DNA of 64,000 nt from Candidatus Zixiibacteriota bacterium (GCA_036397555.1 DASWIS010000008.1:62001-126000), one strand, 5' to 3'; shown: positions 35,340 to 44,818, counted from the stretch's first letter. The notes: a model not told the origin generated them from the letters alone. Numbers and translations: made by a program.

Positions 35340-36590
35340 TCATTCGTACCGCAAAGTCTCCGCCGGATTCAGCCCAGCCGCACGGCGTGCCGGAAAGAAG
35401 CCCGACACCAGCCCGATCGACCCTAAAATCGCCACGGTGATCAATCCGATCGGCAAGGAGATCGTCGGCGATCCCAGCCACGACATCGACGACTGCGGAT
35501 CGCGCGGAATCATTGTCAGCAGGTCGGTAATCAACAGCGAAATGAAGATTCCAATAGCGCCGCCGGAGAAGCAGATCAATAGGGCCTCGAGCAAGAACTG
35601 ACGGTGGATCGTGCCCGGTTTGCATCCCAGCGCCATCTTGATTCCGATTTCCTTGGTGCGTTCGCGAATCACCACATACATGATGTTCGCCACGCCGATC
35701 CCGGCGATCAGCAGCGTCATGCCGCCGATGATCCCCATGAAGATTTGCATGCCCAGCATCATATTCTGCATTTCACGGCGTCCCTCGATCGTGTCCCAGA
35801 TCGACAGCGCCTGGTCGTCATCGGGATCGAACTTCAGACGCGCGCCCAGAACTTCATTCAGCCGCCGCTCGACATGCTTGTTGAGGTCGTCGGATTTGGG
35901 CTGAATGACCAGGTTGCTGAGATACTCATGCCCGAACATCGCCTTAAACGTCGGCGCCGGGATCGACGCCTTGTTGACATCGGGACCGCCGTACATCCCC
36001 ATCTGCTGTTTGTCGACTCCGGCGCCGATGACCGTAAACGGCACTCCAGCCACCATCACTGTCTTGCCGACCGGCTGGCCTTCGGGAAAGAGCTGTTCGG
36101 CGAGTTTGTATCCCAGAAAGATCACGCGCCGCTTCTCGGTCATATCGGTCTCATTGATATAACGGCCGCCGATGTCGGGATACTGCGCCCGCATCTCACG
36201 GTACGTCGGATACTCGCCGCAGATGTGCTCCGAGAGGACCGTGCGCCCGCGCACGAGATCGACCCCCCAGCGCGAATACTCTGCACCGATGCGTTCGATC
36301 TCGGGGATGCTGCGCCCGACGACGTCGACATCATCGGGCCGGAATCGGATGCGTCGGCCGCGCGGCAATCCCTCAAACGGAATTGAGGTCTGCCCGCCCC
36401 AGACGATCATGATGTTCTCGCCGAGGCCGCGCTGATTCTTGTCGAGTTGCTCCTTGAGTCCCTGCCCGAACGCCAACAGCAGCAGAATCGACATCGTTCC
36501 CCAGACGATCGCGGTGACCGTCAGGGTCGCGCGCTTCTTCTGTTTGCGGAAGTCCGCCCAGAAGTACTTCAGGAAGTTGCCGATGCCCAT
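35340..36590 (-). CDS. MacB-type ABC permease (FtsX domain), copy B
   Basis: 416 aa: one N-terminal helix, a periplasmic MacB core domain (about 45-265) and three C-terminal helices with the FtsX signature. Recognisable blocks are VTAIVWGTMSILLLLAFGQG, RVIFLGYKLAEQLFPEGQPV, VVIRERTKEIGIKMALGCKP and a final GLVSGFFPARRAAGLNPAET. It shares its whole architecture with the next gene upstream. Together with the ATPase and adaptor it forms a MacAB-like exporter. Confidence 0.92.
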   Translation of the reverse strand: MGIGNFLKYFWADFRKQKKRATLTVTAIVWGTMSILLLLAFGQGLKEQLDKNQRGLGENIMIVWGGQTSIPFEGLPRGRRIRFRPDDVDVVGRSIPEIERIGAEYSRWGVDLVRGRTVLSEHICGEYPTYREMRAQYPDIGGRYINETDMTEKRRVIFLGYKLAEQLFPEGQPVGKTVMVAGVPFTVIGAGVDKQQMGMYGGPDVNKASIPAPTFKAMFGHEYLSNLVIQPKSDDLNKHVERRLNEVLGARLKFDPDDDQALSIWDTIEGRREMQNMMLGMQIFMGIIGGMTLLIAGIGVANIMYVVIRERTKEIGIKMALGCKPGTIHRQFLLEALLICFSGGAIGIFISLLITDLLTMIPRDPQSSMSWLGSPTISLPIGLITVAILGSIGLVSGFFPARRAAGLNPAETLRYE

Positions 36591-36596
36591 GACGGT

Positions 36597-37829
36597 TTAG
36601 AGACGCAACGCCTCGATCGGATTGCAATGCGCCGCGCGCCGCGCCGGGAAATATCCGGCGACCAGGCCGATGGCGCTTAAAACCAGAAAAGTTATGATTC
36701 CCACCGAGGTGGATATGGTCGGCGTGCCGATGTAATCTTCGATGTTGAAACTGGGCACCGCCGACACTACTCCCCAGGCGAACAGAAAGCCGAACAGCCC
36801 GCCGATCCCTGTGAGCGCCAGTGTCTCGAAGACAAACTGGTTCATGATGAATCGCGGCTTGGCGCCGATGGCCATCTTGATGCCGATCTCCTTGGTGCGC
36901 TCCTCGACGACGACATTCATGATGTTGGAGATGCTGACCCCGCCGACGATCAGCGTGAACGCCCCGATCACGCCGAGAAACGTCCGGAAGGCGATGAAGA
37001 AGGCGCTGAAAAACTGCTCATTCTCGGTCGTATCCCACATCGCCAGTGCATTTTCATCGTCGGGATCGAACTTGTACTTCGCTCCGAGTACCTCGTAGAC
37101 GCCATGCTTGACCATCTCCGTATTGCCCGGCTCGTCCGCACGAAACACGATGTTGTTGACCCAGTCGCGACCGTACATCGCCTGAAACGTGGTCGACGGC
37201 ATGAACGCCTTCTGGACATCGCGCCCGCTGTAGGAAGAGTCCTGTTTCTTTTTGACCATGACACCCACGACGGTGAACGGAACACCGTTGACCATCACGA
37301 TCCGCCCGACTGCATTCTCCTCGCCGAATAAACTTTCCTTCAGGTCCGGGCCGAGGAAGATCACGCGGCGGCGTTTCGCCATATCTTCGTCATTGAAAAA
37401 ACGGGAGCCCTCATCGGGGATGATGTTGCGCATCAGCGCGTACTCGGGCCAGATGCCCGAAATCTGCATGAGTTTTTCCGTTCGGCCGACGCGCGCCTTC
37501 GCATCCCACAGCATATACTCGGCGGAGACCAACCCGATCTGCGGGACCTGCTCTTTCATCAGGCGGGCATCACTTTCGCGAAAGCTGATGCGACGATTCC
37601 GCGGCAACCCCTGAAACACTTTCGATGTGCGGCCCGGCCACATGATGACGATGTATTCGCCCATGCCGCGCATCGCCTCCTGCTGTGAGGCGTGGATGCC
37701 CTTGCCGAAAGCAAGCAACAAGACGACCGACGCCGTCCCCCAGAGAATGCCGAAGACTGTCAGCGCCGTTCTCAGTTTCTGCGAACGGATATCGCGATAC
37801 AGTTGTGTGAGGAAAACACCGAGCGCCAT
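36597..37829 (-). CDS. MacB-type ABC permease (FtsX domain), copy A
   Basis: 410 aa with the same layout as copy B: TM1 with TVFGILWGTASVVLLLAFGKG, a periplasmic domain including RVIFLGPDLKESLFGEENAV, then VVVEERTKEIGIKMAIGAKP and the terminal GLVAGYFPARRAAHCNPIEA. MacB normally works as a homodimer. Two different permeases here suggest a heterodimeric exporter. Its 3' end is 6 bp from the copy B start. Confidence 0.92.
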   Translation of the reverse strand: MALGVFLTQLYRDIRSQKLRTALTVFGILWGTASVVLLLAFGKGIHASQQEAMRGMGEYIVIMWPGRTSKVFQGLPRNRRISFRESDARLMKEQVPQIGLVSAEYMLWDAKARVGRTEKLMQISGIWPEYALMRNIIPDEGSRFFNDEDMAKRRRVIFLGPDLKESLFGEENAVGRIVMVNGVPFTVVGVMVKKKQDSSYSGRDVQKAFMPSTTFQAMYGRDWVNNIVFRADEPGNTEMVKHGVYEVLGAKYKFDPDDENALAMWDTTENEQFFSAFFIAFRTFLGVIGAFTLIVGGVSISNIMNVVVEERTKEIGIKMAIGAKPRFIMNQFVFETLALTGIGGLFGFLFAWGVVSAVPSFNIEDYIGTPTISTSVGIITFLVLSAIGLVAGYFPARRAAHCNPIEALRL

Positions 37830-37855
37830 GAATGTGTCCCGCGTCGCCGGATGTG

Positions 37856-38947
37856 CTACTCAATCTTCTTGGGCGGTCGTTCGATCACCTGTGCGCTGTC
37901 CTCGAGACCGGCGATGATCTCGACCTGCAGTCCGTCCGACAGCCCGGTCTCGACCACCAGTTCGATCGGCTCTCCCAGTTCATTGGCCACCTCGACATAG
38001 GCCGAATCACCCCGGAAGGTGACCAGACGTTCCGGCAGCACCAACACCGAGTCCTTCTTGTTGATGATGACCTCGGCATTGGCCGAATATCCGGCGCGCA
38101 GATCGATCGTGTCGGGAACTTCCGTCAGATGGATTTCGACATCGAACAGGATCGTGTTGTCTTCTTTGCGCGCCTTCGGCGAGATCTTATAGAGAGATCC
38201 GCTGACTTTGGCGCTGGGGAGGGCGCCGACTTTGATGTCGACCGGCATCCCTTCGGAGAGCTTGCCGACATCGATCTCATCGACTGTCCCCTTGAACATC
38301 AGGTTTTCCATCGTCGCCATCGTCAGAAGCGCGGTCCCTTCCTGAAACGACGTCAACGGCACCACCGGATCGCCCTCGTTGACATGCCGCGCCAGTATGC
38401 GTCCCGAAATGGGCGAACGGATGGTCGACTCGATGGCACGGTTGGCGATCTTCGTTTTGCCGCTTTCGATCAACGACAACTTCTCCTCGGCGAGATTCAT
38501 GCGCAGATTGGTCTCGTCCAATGTCTGCCGGGATCTTTCAAACTCATCGACCGAGACCAGGTTTTTGCCCATCAGGTCGTTCTTGCGGTCGAAATCGCGC
38601 TTGGCCTGATCGTAGGCCACCGCCGCCAACTGCACATTGCGCTGCGCCTCGGCATACTCCAACGGCGTCGGGTCGGGGGCGACCTCGATCAACGGATCGC
38701 CGACTTTGACCGAATCGCCGAGCTCGACATGAATCCGTTTGACCAACCCGGAAATCTTCGACTTGATGGCGATCTCGTTTTCCGGCTCGATCCGGCCGAT
38801 CGCCAGCGCCTTGTCGACGATCGTGCCGCGCTCGACGGTGACAAACTTAAAGGACGCATCGCTGTGGCCCGAACGCTTCCACACCATGAGCACCAGCGCG
38901 CCCGCCACGATCACGATGCCCAGTCCGATACCGATTTTCTTGAACAT
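37856..38947 (-). CDS. Periplasmic adaptor (MacA/HlyD family)
   Basis: 363 aa with an N-terminal signal-anchor helix (about 8-25), a biotinyl-lipoyl half motif (IAIKSKISGLVKRIHVELGD), a helical hairpin (about 90-165) and the second lipoyl half (IRSPISGRILARHVNEGDPV). The beta-barrel domain reads GMPVDIKVGALPSAKVSG. It would link the two FtsX permeases to an outer-membrane partner; no TolC-like gene is in the window. It is the first gene of the exporter operon. Confidence 0.92.
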   Translation of the reverse strand: MFKKIGIGLGIVIVAGALVLMVWKRSGHSDASFKFVTVERGTIVDKALAIGRIEPENEIAIKSKISGLVKRIHVELGDSVKVGDPLIEVAPDPTPLEYAEAQRNVQLAAVAYDQAKRDFDRKNDLMGKNLVSVDEFERSRQTLDETNLRMNLAEEKLSLIESGKTKIANRAIESTIRSPISGRILARHVNEGDPVVPLTSFQEGTALLTMATMENLMFKGTVDEIDVGKLSEGMPVDIKVGALPSAKVSGSLYKISPKARKEDNTILFDVEIHLTEVPDTIDLRAGYSANAEVIINKKDSVLVLPERLVTFRGDSAYVEVANELGEPIELVVETGLSDGLQVEIIAGLEDSAQVIERPPKKIE

Positions 38948-39131
38948 GAATCAGACTCCCGCGCAGACCACGATTTTCGGTAAGTGCGCCGCCTCCAAAT
39001 CGTTCCGGCGGCGTCGCGAACACCATTCCCTCTACGTTAGCGGCGAATCAATGTTTCGCTTGGGGGGCAAGGGGACTAGAACGCCGCCTGCCAGCATCGC
39101 CGGCGAGCGTAAGATGTTAGAGGCGAGAAAG

Positions 39132-41732
39132 TTACTGACGGGCAATCTGTAACGGACAGGGCTGGCAGTACAGGCCCGCCGGATCCCCGGCCCTGAACGA
39201 AACGTCGATGCAGAGGGTCACATCCAGCAGGTTGATCGCCCCATCGCAGTTGACATCCGTCAGGAAACGCGGGCACAATGCCTCGTGATCGGCCGGCAGC
39301 CCCCGGTACGTCACATCGATAATCCGGACAACGTCAAATACGTTGGATTGCACGCCGTCGCAGTACGGATCGCCATGACAGGTGCACTCGCATTCGCTTC
39401 CGAAGTTCTGCTGAAAAAACGCCGTCGCGGTACTGTCAACGGAAAATAAATCGGCGACCGACGCCAACGCATTCGCGGGCGACTTCGACATTGGATGTAA
39501 CGGGGGAGGTGCGGTGAGAGCAAAAAGGTCGGCGCCCGTGTTGTAGTTGAACGCCGGAATGATGAGAAACTCATCGCCGGACAGCCACGGGTCCAAATCG
39601 CGCCGCGCCACCGTCAGCCAATACATAATCGGCATCGGATCTTCGATAGAATTGCCCATAAAATCGGGGTTCGGCGTTTCGTCGTATTCGTCCAGATAGA
39701 TCCACAACCACTCACGCGGGCCATCCGTCGCCGTGTTGTCCTGATCAACAAAGTACGGCGGCCAGTATCGCCCATCGACCAGACCACCCAAGACGTTGTT
39801 TTCGAGAAAACCAATGGTCAGACGCGTCGGCGGGTCGGTGTCGATGTTCCATGCAGACAGCGGGCAACTCTTAGTGAAGTCCTGAAAGCCATAAGTGCCG
39901 TTTTCAGGATTTACTATGTAAGGCGCAAACTCAGGTCGCGCAGAGGGGTCATCTGCGTTCCGCAGATATCGGTAAGCGTAGGAGACATCGGCGTGGCCGG
40001 AGTCGAAGTTGCCGTCGGCATCGGTCGGCGCCAATTTGATCAGCACATTCGGCAACAACAGCGGACTGACCGGCGCATATGAGCCGAATCCGCGAGTGTC
40101 GCCTGGCCCGCCCCAGCCGATCGCGCCATTGAAACCTTCAAACCCGAGCCCGTCCGCGCCCCCGGCCCACGTGAATCGGAGTGTGCCGTTGGGGATGTCC
40201 CAATCGCCGACCCCGGCGCTTCCCCCGACCACCTTCACCATCATGCCGTCAACGACGGGATAGTCGTCATTCCCCGATTGGTTGCCTTGTCCTGTCAATA
40301 ACGTGTTGCTGACTGTAATGTCCTCGAGATACCACGTGAAATTCCCCGGCTCGCCCTCGAAGCCAACATGGTAGTCGTGCCCCGTCGTCGCCGCTGGATC
40401 GAGTATCAGGGCGTACACTCGTCCATCGGATGATCCGGCGACATGTTCGGCATGAACCGTGTCGACAAAGAGTGGGATTACGCAGGTGTAGTCTCCGCTT
40501 GCCCCGACCATGAGCGCAGCCACAACCTCCTGCGTATCTCCCGGGGCCATTTCGAACGGGCCACAGGATAACATAAAACGACAGTCCGTAGAGTTAGCAT
40601 CGAGCCATCCGGTCTGAGTTACCGGATTTCCGTCCATCACGAACGTCGTCGGTTGGCCCGTCGTCGGGTTGACGATAACGGAGCCATCACGGTCAAGGCC
40701 GCGCATGTACGAGTATGCTTCATAGGCGCTGTTCGGGTCAGTCCCGTTGATGTATTTGTTGAACGCCGTCATCGGCAAGTTGCGATACCCCTGTTCCCAA
40801 ACTTGCCGGCGCGGAATCCACGCCGATGAAGTCGGATCGGCAGCGACAGGACCCTGAAGGATCTTGAAGCCGACGGCTGGGGGATTCTCGCCGTAGATCT
40901 GGTCGTATGAATTGGAATTGTAGGCAAAACCGAGCGATCGCGCCGGGCTGCAACCGACAAAGTCGTCTGATGCGCCGCCCAGGTCGACATCGGCCCACAA
41001 TGAGATGTGCATCTCATCAAGCAGATCGGTGCCCTTGTTCATCAGGGTGTATTGCAGAAAGATCGTGCGTCCCAGGTCGTCGCTGGTATCGTAGGCGTAC
41101 GCATATAGCTGGATTTCTAAATGGAGGAGTCCGACCGAATAGAGACTCGGGTCGCTATCGATGGCATCCTCCGACGCATGATTGAACACCGTCCACAACG
41201 CCAGTTCCCCCAGAATCAGCGGGATTTTATCCCCTTGGGCGTCGAGTGAATCCTGCCCGTCAGCGGCTTTGAGCGCGGGCGCTCCATCGTCGAACGGCCA
41301 CTCCGCGTAGTCCGGATTGCTCAGGCGCGTATCGCCCGTTCGAATTTTGTAAACCCGAAAACGGGGATCGTCGGGCTGGTACGTGCCGTTGGCCATCGGC
41401 CCCGGCGCATAATCGGTTGCGTATTCTGCTGCCGCAACACAGAGCTCCGCATCAGCCATCGCGCTCAGCCAAATCCCGGCGGCAAACATCAAAGTCTTGC
41501 GGCATGTGTCCGGAAAGTAGAGACCGTCATATCGACCGAGATACGCGGTTCGGTCATACGCAATTGAACCCGTGTTCGAGATGAACATGAGCAGGTTGTT
41601 CCCGTCGATAAACGTGCCGTAATCGGGTGACTTGTCACCATTAACGGCAATCGGTTTAACGGCTTCACCCGTAGCTGTCACACTCGTTGCAGCAACGACG
41701 AGTATCGCCCCGACCCAGCATAATGACTTCAC
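39132..41732 (-). CDS. Large secreted protein with Cys-flanked dockerin-like C-terminus
   Basis: 866 aa from GTG 41732 (AAGGA upstream and a clean signal peptide, WVGAILVVAATSVTATG); a start at 41786 would bury that signal. The long body (about 30-770) is Asp/Gly/Asn-rich with no catalytic motif that I recognise. It contains blocks such as YGTFIDGNNLLMFISNTGS and TLMFAAGIWLSAMAD, which I associate with large secreted FCB-group proteins. The last 86 residues are a dockerin-like pair: CECTCHGDPYCDG, NVFDVVRIIDVTYRG, TDVNCDGAINLLDV and YCQPC. Both calcium-type loops have Cys at position 4. Confidence 0.8.
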   Translation of the reverse strand: MKSLCWVGAILVVAATSVTATGEAVKPIAVNGDKSPDYGTFIDGNNLLMFISNTGSIAYDRTAYLGRYDGLYFPDTCRKTLMFAAGIWLSAMADAELCVAAAEYATDYAPGPMANGTYQPDDPRFRVYKIRTGDTRLSNPDYAEWPFDDGAPALKAADGQDSLDAQGDKIPLILGELALWTVFNHASEDAIDSDPSLYSVGLLHLEIQLYAYAYDTSDDLGRTIFLQYTLMNKGTDLLDEMHISLWADVDLGGASDDFVGCSPARSLGFAYNSNSYDQIYGENPPAVGFKILQGPVAADPTSSAWIPRRQVWEQGYRNLPMTAFNKYINGTDPNSAYEAYSYMRGLDRDGSVIVNPTTGQPTTFVMDGNPVTQTGWLDANSTDCRFMLSCGPFEMAPGDTQEVVAALMVGASGDYTCVIPLFVDTVHAEHVAGSSDGRVYALILDPAATTGHDYHVGFEGEPGNFTWYLEDITVSNTLLTGQGNQSGNDDYPVVDGMMVKVVGGSAGVGDWDIPNGTLRFTWAGGADGLGFEGFNGAIGWGGPGDTRGFGSYAPVSPLLLPNVLIKLAPTDADGNFDSGHADVSYAYRYLRNADDPSARPEFAPYIVNPENGTYGFQDFTKSCPLSAWNIDTDPPTRLTIGFLENNVLGGLVDGRYWPPYFVDQDNTATDGPREWLWIYLDEYDETPNPDFMGNSIEDPMPIMYWLTVARRDLDPWLSGDEFLIIPAFNYNTGADLFALTAPPPLHPMSKSPANALASVADLFSVDSTATAFFQQNFGSECECTCHGDPYCDGVQSNVFDVVRIIDVTYRGLPADHEALCPRFLTDVNCDGAINLLDVTLCIDVSFRAGDPAGLYCQPCPLQIARQ

Positions 41733-41898
41733 AGCCGTCCTTCCAGCCCCCGGAATGCAAGTAACTTCCAATATATGCATTTTCATGAAGCTGGCACTCG
41801 CCTCTGGCGGGGCGTGGCAGATTTTGACAGCCAGCTCGTACCGGGCTCAGGCAGAATAGGTTTGGCGAGGTAGCCGCATCAGCACACGCGCGCCGCTG

Positions 41899-43449
41899 TT
41901 AAGAGCACGGATCGCAGAACTGCGACGGGCTGCCGTTGCGGAAGGCGACGTCGACGAATGCGACGACATCGAAGACATTCGTCACGTTGTCGCAGGTGAC
42001 GTCGGTCTGCTCGTTGGGACAGTCGGCATCGAAGACGGGTGTGCCGCTGCGAAAGGCGACATCGACCGCGGCGACCACGTCGAAGACGTCCGTGACCCCG
42101 TTGCACGCCGGATCGGTATGGCACGGGCAGGAACATGGCGGCACGTACTTGGCGACCGCAAAGTCGCCGGAGTTTCCGGCGGTGTTGCCGCAGATCAGGA
42201 CTCCGCCGGAGCCGTCCAGTTCAATCGCCCGGCAGACTTGTGAGAAGATGGGTAAGGTCCCGTTGAGCAACCAGCGAAACCACGCGGAATCGCCCGCCGC
42301 CGTGAACTTGAATGTCGCCCAATCGGTCCAGAACGATCCGGTCGGATATGCCTCGCCCGTCAAGTAAATGTCTCCGTTCGCGTCGGCTTCAATTTCCCGG
42401 ATATTGACCGACGGGCTGATGAACCGGGCCCACAGCGTGTCGCCGTCGCTGTCGTATTTGATGACCGCTGCTTTGCTGGTTGCACCGGACGTGTATACCG
42501 TGCCGCCAAGACAGATGTTGCCGTTGCCGTCGAGGTCCATGTCGCCGACGACATCGGCTCCGGTCCCCGCGCCGACGAAGCGCCTGGTCCAGACCGTATC
42601 GCCGTCTGGCTCGTACCGGATCAGGACGATGTCATTGTCGAAACTCGCGTTCAAACTGACCCCGCAGACATAAATCGTGTCGGCGTCCGCCAGCTTCACG
42701 CGCGCTCCGGCGTCGTTGAGGTTGGCCGGGCCGTTGTAGCGCCGCGTCCAGTCGATGCCGCCTGAGGAGTTGTACTTGATCGTGACAATATCCTGGTTGG
42801 CGAGCGTGCCCTCGCCTGTCCCGACCACATACGCGTTGTCCGTGGCGTCGACTTCGATCCCGAACGGGGTGTCAGGGCCGCCCCCGGCATCGGCAAAGGT
42901 GTCGTCCCATTGGTACGTTCCCGATGCGTCGTAGTGCACGGTCACCCAGTCGGCTCCGTCACCCCCGGTGACCCACACATCGCCGCTGCTGTTGAGCGCC
43001 ATGTCGTTGGGGACCACACCGGCATAGGTTCGTGTCCAGACCGTGTCGCCGTCGGTCGTGTACTTTAAGACCCGCATCCCGACCGTATTGCCCCATCCCG
43101 CGATCATGAGGTGGCCGTCACCGGTCAGTTTTATCACACGCCCCTCTTCAATCGAGGCGCCGGCCGTCAGCGACTTGCGCAGCCAGACCGTGTCCCCGTC
43201 CGGGGTGTACTTGATGACGACGACATGCCGAGGGTTGAACATTCCCACAGGGTGTTGACTGTACCCCGTGACATAGGCATATCCATCATCGTCCACCGCC
43301 ACATCGAGCGCCGCATCAGACAGCCCGGAGGGGCCGTTGTAAATGCGAATCCACGCGGTGTCAATGTCCTCGGCGACCGCGGCCTGGGTTACCGGCCAAG
43401 CCGCGAGCATCGACCCGATCAGGCGTAATACAGTGTGTCTCATTGGCAT
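41899..43449 (-). CDS. Secreted beta-propeller protein with Cys-flanked dockerin-like C-terminus
   Basis: 516 aa from ATG 43449 with GAGG upstream and a signal peptide (LIGSMLAAWPVTQAAVA). The body has about eight SBBP/delta-60-like repeats with the consensus VxIKYxxDGDTVWxR and YVTGxxxG, indicating a beta-propeller. The C-terminal 78 residues are CSCPCHTDPACNG, TDVFDVVAAVDVAFRSG, TDVTCDNVTNVFDVVAFVDV and FCDPCS, a dockerin-like pair again with Cys at loop position 4. It is probably secreted; no ligand is known. Confidence 0.82.
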   Translation of the reverse strand: MPMRHTVLRLIGSMLAAWPVTQAAVAEDIDTAWIRIYNGPSGLSDAALDVAVDDDGYAYVTGYSQHPVGMFNPRHVVVIKYTPDGDTVWLRKSLTAGASIEEGRVIKLTGDGHLMIAGWGNTVGMRVLKYTTDGDTVWTRTYAGVVPNDMALNSSGDVWVTGGDGADWVTVHYDASGTYQWDDTFADAGGGPDTPFGIEVDATDNAYVVGTGEGTLANQDIVTIKYNSSGGIDWTRRYNGPANLNDAGARVKLADADTIYVCGVSLNASFDNDIVLIRYEPDGDTVWTRRFVGAGTGADVVGDMDLDGNGNICLGGTVYTSGATSKAAVIKYDSDGDTLWARFISPSVNIREIEADANGDIYLTGEAYPTGSFWTDWATFKFTAAGDSAWFRWLLNGTLPIFSQVCRAIELDGSGGVLICGNTAGNSGDFAVAKYVPPCSCPCHTDPACNGVTDVFDVVAAVDVAFRSGTPVFDADCPNEQTDVTCDNVTNVFDVVAFVDVAFRNGSPSQFCDPCS

Positions 43450-43615
43450 AGACACCTCTTCGGTTGAACGGCATTGCGAGGGCGGGTAGATCCGTCCAGT
43501 TGGTACTCGCAGACAATTTAACGATTTCTTTGCAAAGCACAATATCTCTGAGAGCGGGCCTCCGCGCGGTGGCGGACGGTTTTTCGCCCGCGCCGCTCTT
43601 TTTTGCAACGCCGTT

Positions 43616-43647
43616 GTGATATTGTCGTAATATCGTTATGATATCAC
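43616..43647. promoter_or_regulatory. AT-rich operator-like repeat upstream of the SPFH gene
   Basis: GTGATAT and ATATCAC form the ends of an imperfect inverted repeat ending 12 bp before the SPFH start codon. ATAT cores lie at 43619, 43630 and 43641, exactly 11 bp apart, so they face the same side of the helix. This is very AT-rich compared with its surroundings. A repressor site overlapping the promoter is a reasonable guess. Confidence 0.4.
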
Positions 43648-43659
43648 AGGAGGAGTGCC

Positions 43660-44517
43660 ATGATTAAAGAGAAACTGCGGTCGGCGGCATCGGGGTGGGG
43701 GATGCTGGGGTTACTGTTGCTGCTGTTCTTCGGGATGATCGTGCTACTCGTTATCAGCCCCGTTCCAACCAAGATCATCGCCGGTGCGATTCTGCTGGTC
43801 GACTTTTTCCTCATGTTCGGGTTTTTTCTGGTCAACCCGAATGAGGGACAAGTCCTGCAATTGTTCGGCGACTACAAGGGGACCGTGCGGGCCAACGGCT
43901 TGCGCTGGGCCAACCCGTTGTTGAGCGCCAAGCGGGTCTCGCTGCGGGTGCGCAACTTCGAGACAGGGAAGATGAAGGTCAACGACATCGACGGCAACCC
44001 GGTTGAGATCGCCGCGATCGTCGTTTGGCGTGTCGTCGATACCGCCGAGGCGGTGTTCGAAGTGGACAATTATGAGGAGTTCGTCCACATCCAAAGCGAG
44101 TCGGCGATCCGCAACCTGGCGACGCAGTACCCCTACGACACGCACGACGACAATCGCATCTCGCTGCGCGGTCACACGCCGACCATTTCCGAGCAGCTCA
44201 AATCGGAAATCCAGGAGCGGCTGGATCGCGCCGGTGTCGATGTTATCGAGGCGCGCATCAGCCATCTGGCGTATGCGCCGGAAATCGCCGAGGCAATGCT
44301 GCGGCGTCAGCAGGCGGGCGCGATCGTCGCCGCGCGGCAGTTGATCGTCGAGGGCGCGGTCGGAATGGTGGAGATGGCGTTAGAGCAACTCTCCGCCAAG
44401 AACATCATCGAGCTGGATCATGAACGTAAAGCGGCGATGGTTTCGAATCTGCTGGTCGTTCTCTGTGGTGAGACATCGACCCAGCCGGTGATCAACACGG
44501 GGACGCTGTACAATTGA
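43660..44517 (+). CDS. SPFH/Band 7 domain membrane protein
   Basis: 285 aa with two N-terminal membrane helices (about 17-36 and 42-61) and an SPFH/stomatin-type domain. Motifs are [60 protein letters not shown] and [20 protein letters not shown]. The family forms large ring-like membrane scaffolds that organise lipid domains or proteases. AGGAGG precedes the start. It is followed by twin palindromes and genes for an Arc-like DNA-binding protein and a DUF4177 protein. Confidence 0.93.
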   Translation: MIKEKLRSAASGWGMLGLLLLLFFGMIVLLVISPVPTKIIAGAILLVDFFLMFGFFLVNPNEGQVLQLFGDYKGTVRANGLRWANPLLSAKRVSLRVRNFETGKMKVNDIDGNPVEIAAIVVWRVVDTAEAVFEVDNYEEFVHIQSESAIRNLATQYPYDTHDDNRISLRGHTPTISEQLKSEIQERLDRAGVDVIEARISHLAYAPEIAEAMLRRQQAGAIVAARQLIVEGAVGMVEMALEQLSAKNIIELDHERKAAMVSNLLVVLCGETSTQPVINTGTLYN

Positions 44518-44532
44518 GCCCTTGGCGGGAAG

Positions 44533-44600
44533 TGCTGTCACCCGCCCCCGGGTGACAGCAGACCGCATCGACAGGGCGTCACCCGAGGGCGGGTGACGTC
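44533..44600. promoter_or_regulatory. Twin palindromes between the SPFH and Arc-like genes
   Basis: Two copies of GTCACCCG-N4-CGGGTGAC are centred near 44546 and 44587. The first is extended to a perfect 12-bp stem (TGCTGTCACCCG, 44533-44560). The second has a 9-bp stem (44577-44598). They may be a double operator for the ribbon-helix-helix protein encoded next, or a hairpin that tunes read-through after the SPFH gene. Confidence 0.5.
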
Positions 44601-44638
44601 ACAGTCCATGCCGATGCTGAGTAAACCCTGGAAGGTGA

Positions 44639-44794
44639 ATGACCGATCGCAAACCATTCCTGCTGCGCATCGACCCTGAGCTGATGAAACACTTACAGCG
44701 TTGGGCCGATGATGAACTGCGCAGCGTCAACGCGCAGATTGAGTTCCTCCTGCGCAAGTCACTGCAGGATGCGGGACGGCTCAGGAAAAAGTAA
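44639..44794 (+). CDS. Arc-like ribbon-helix-helix DNA-binding protein
   Basis: 51 aa. The sequence [20 protein letters not shown] then [18 protein letters not shown] fits the Arc/MetJ ribbon-helix-helix fold: a short beta strand (PFLLRI) that would enter the major groove as a dimer, then two helices. GGAAGG precedes the ATG. I recall the same small protein beside SPFH genes in other bacteria. It may autoregulate through the two palindromes just upstream. No toxin gene is adjacent, so an antitoxin role is less likely. Confidence 0.8.
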   Translation: MTDRKPFLLRIDPELMKHLQRWADDELRSVNAQIEFLLRKSLQDAGRLRKK

Positions 44795-44818
44795 GAACGA
44801 TTCGAGAGGCGGACGACA

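Noticed and set aside
37832-38983. 383-aa open frame antisense to the adaptor gene
   Set aside because: Its composition (many Asp, Arg, Gln, His) is typical of a shadow frame, whereas the minus strand encodes a complete HlyD-type adaptor.
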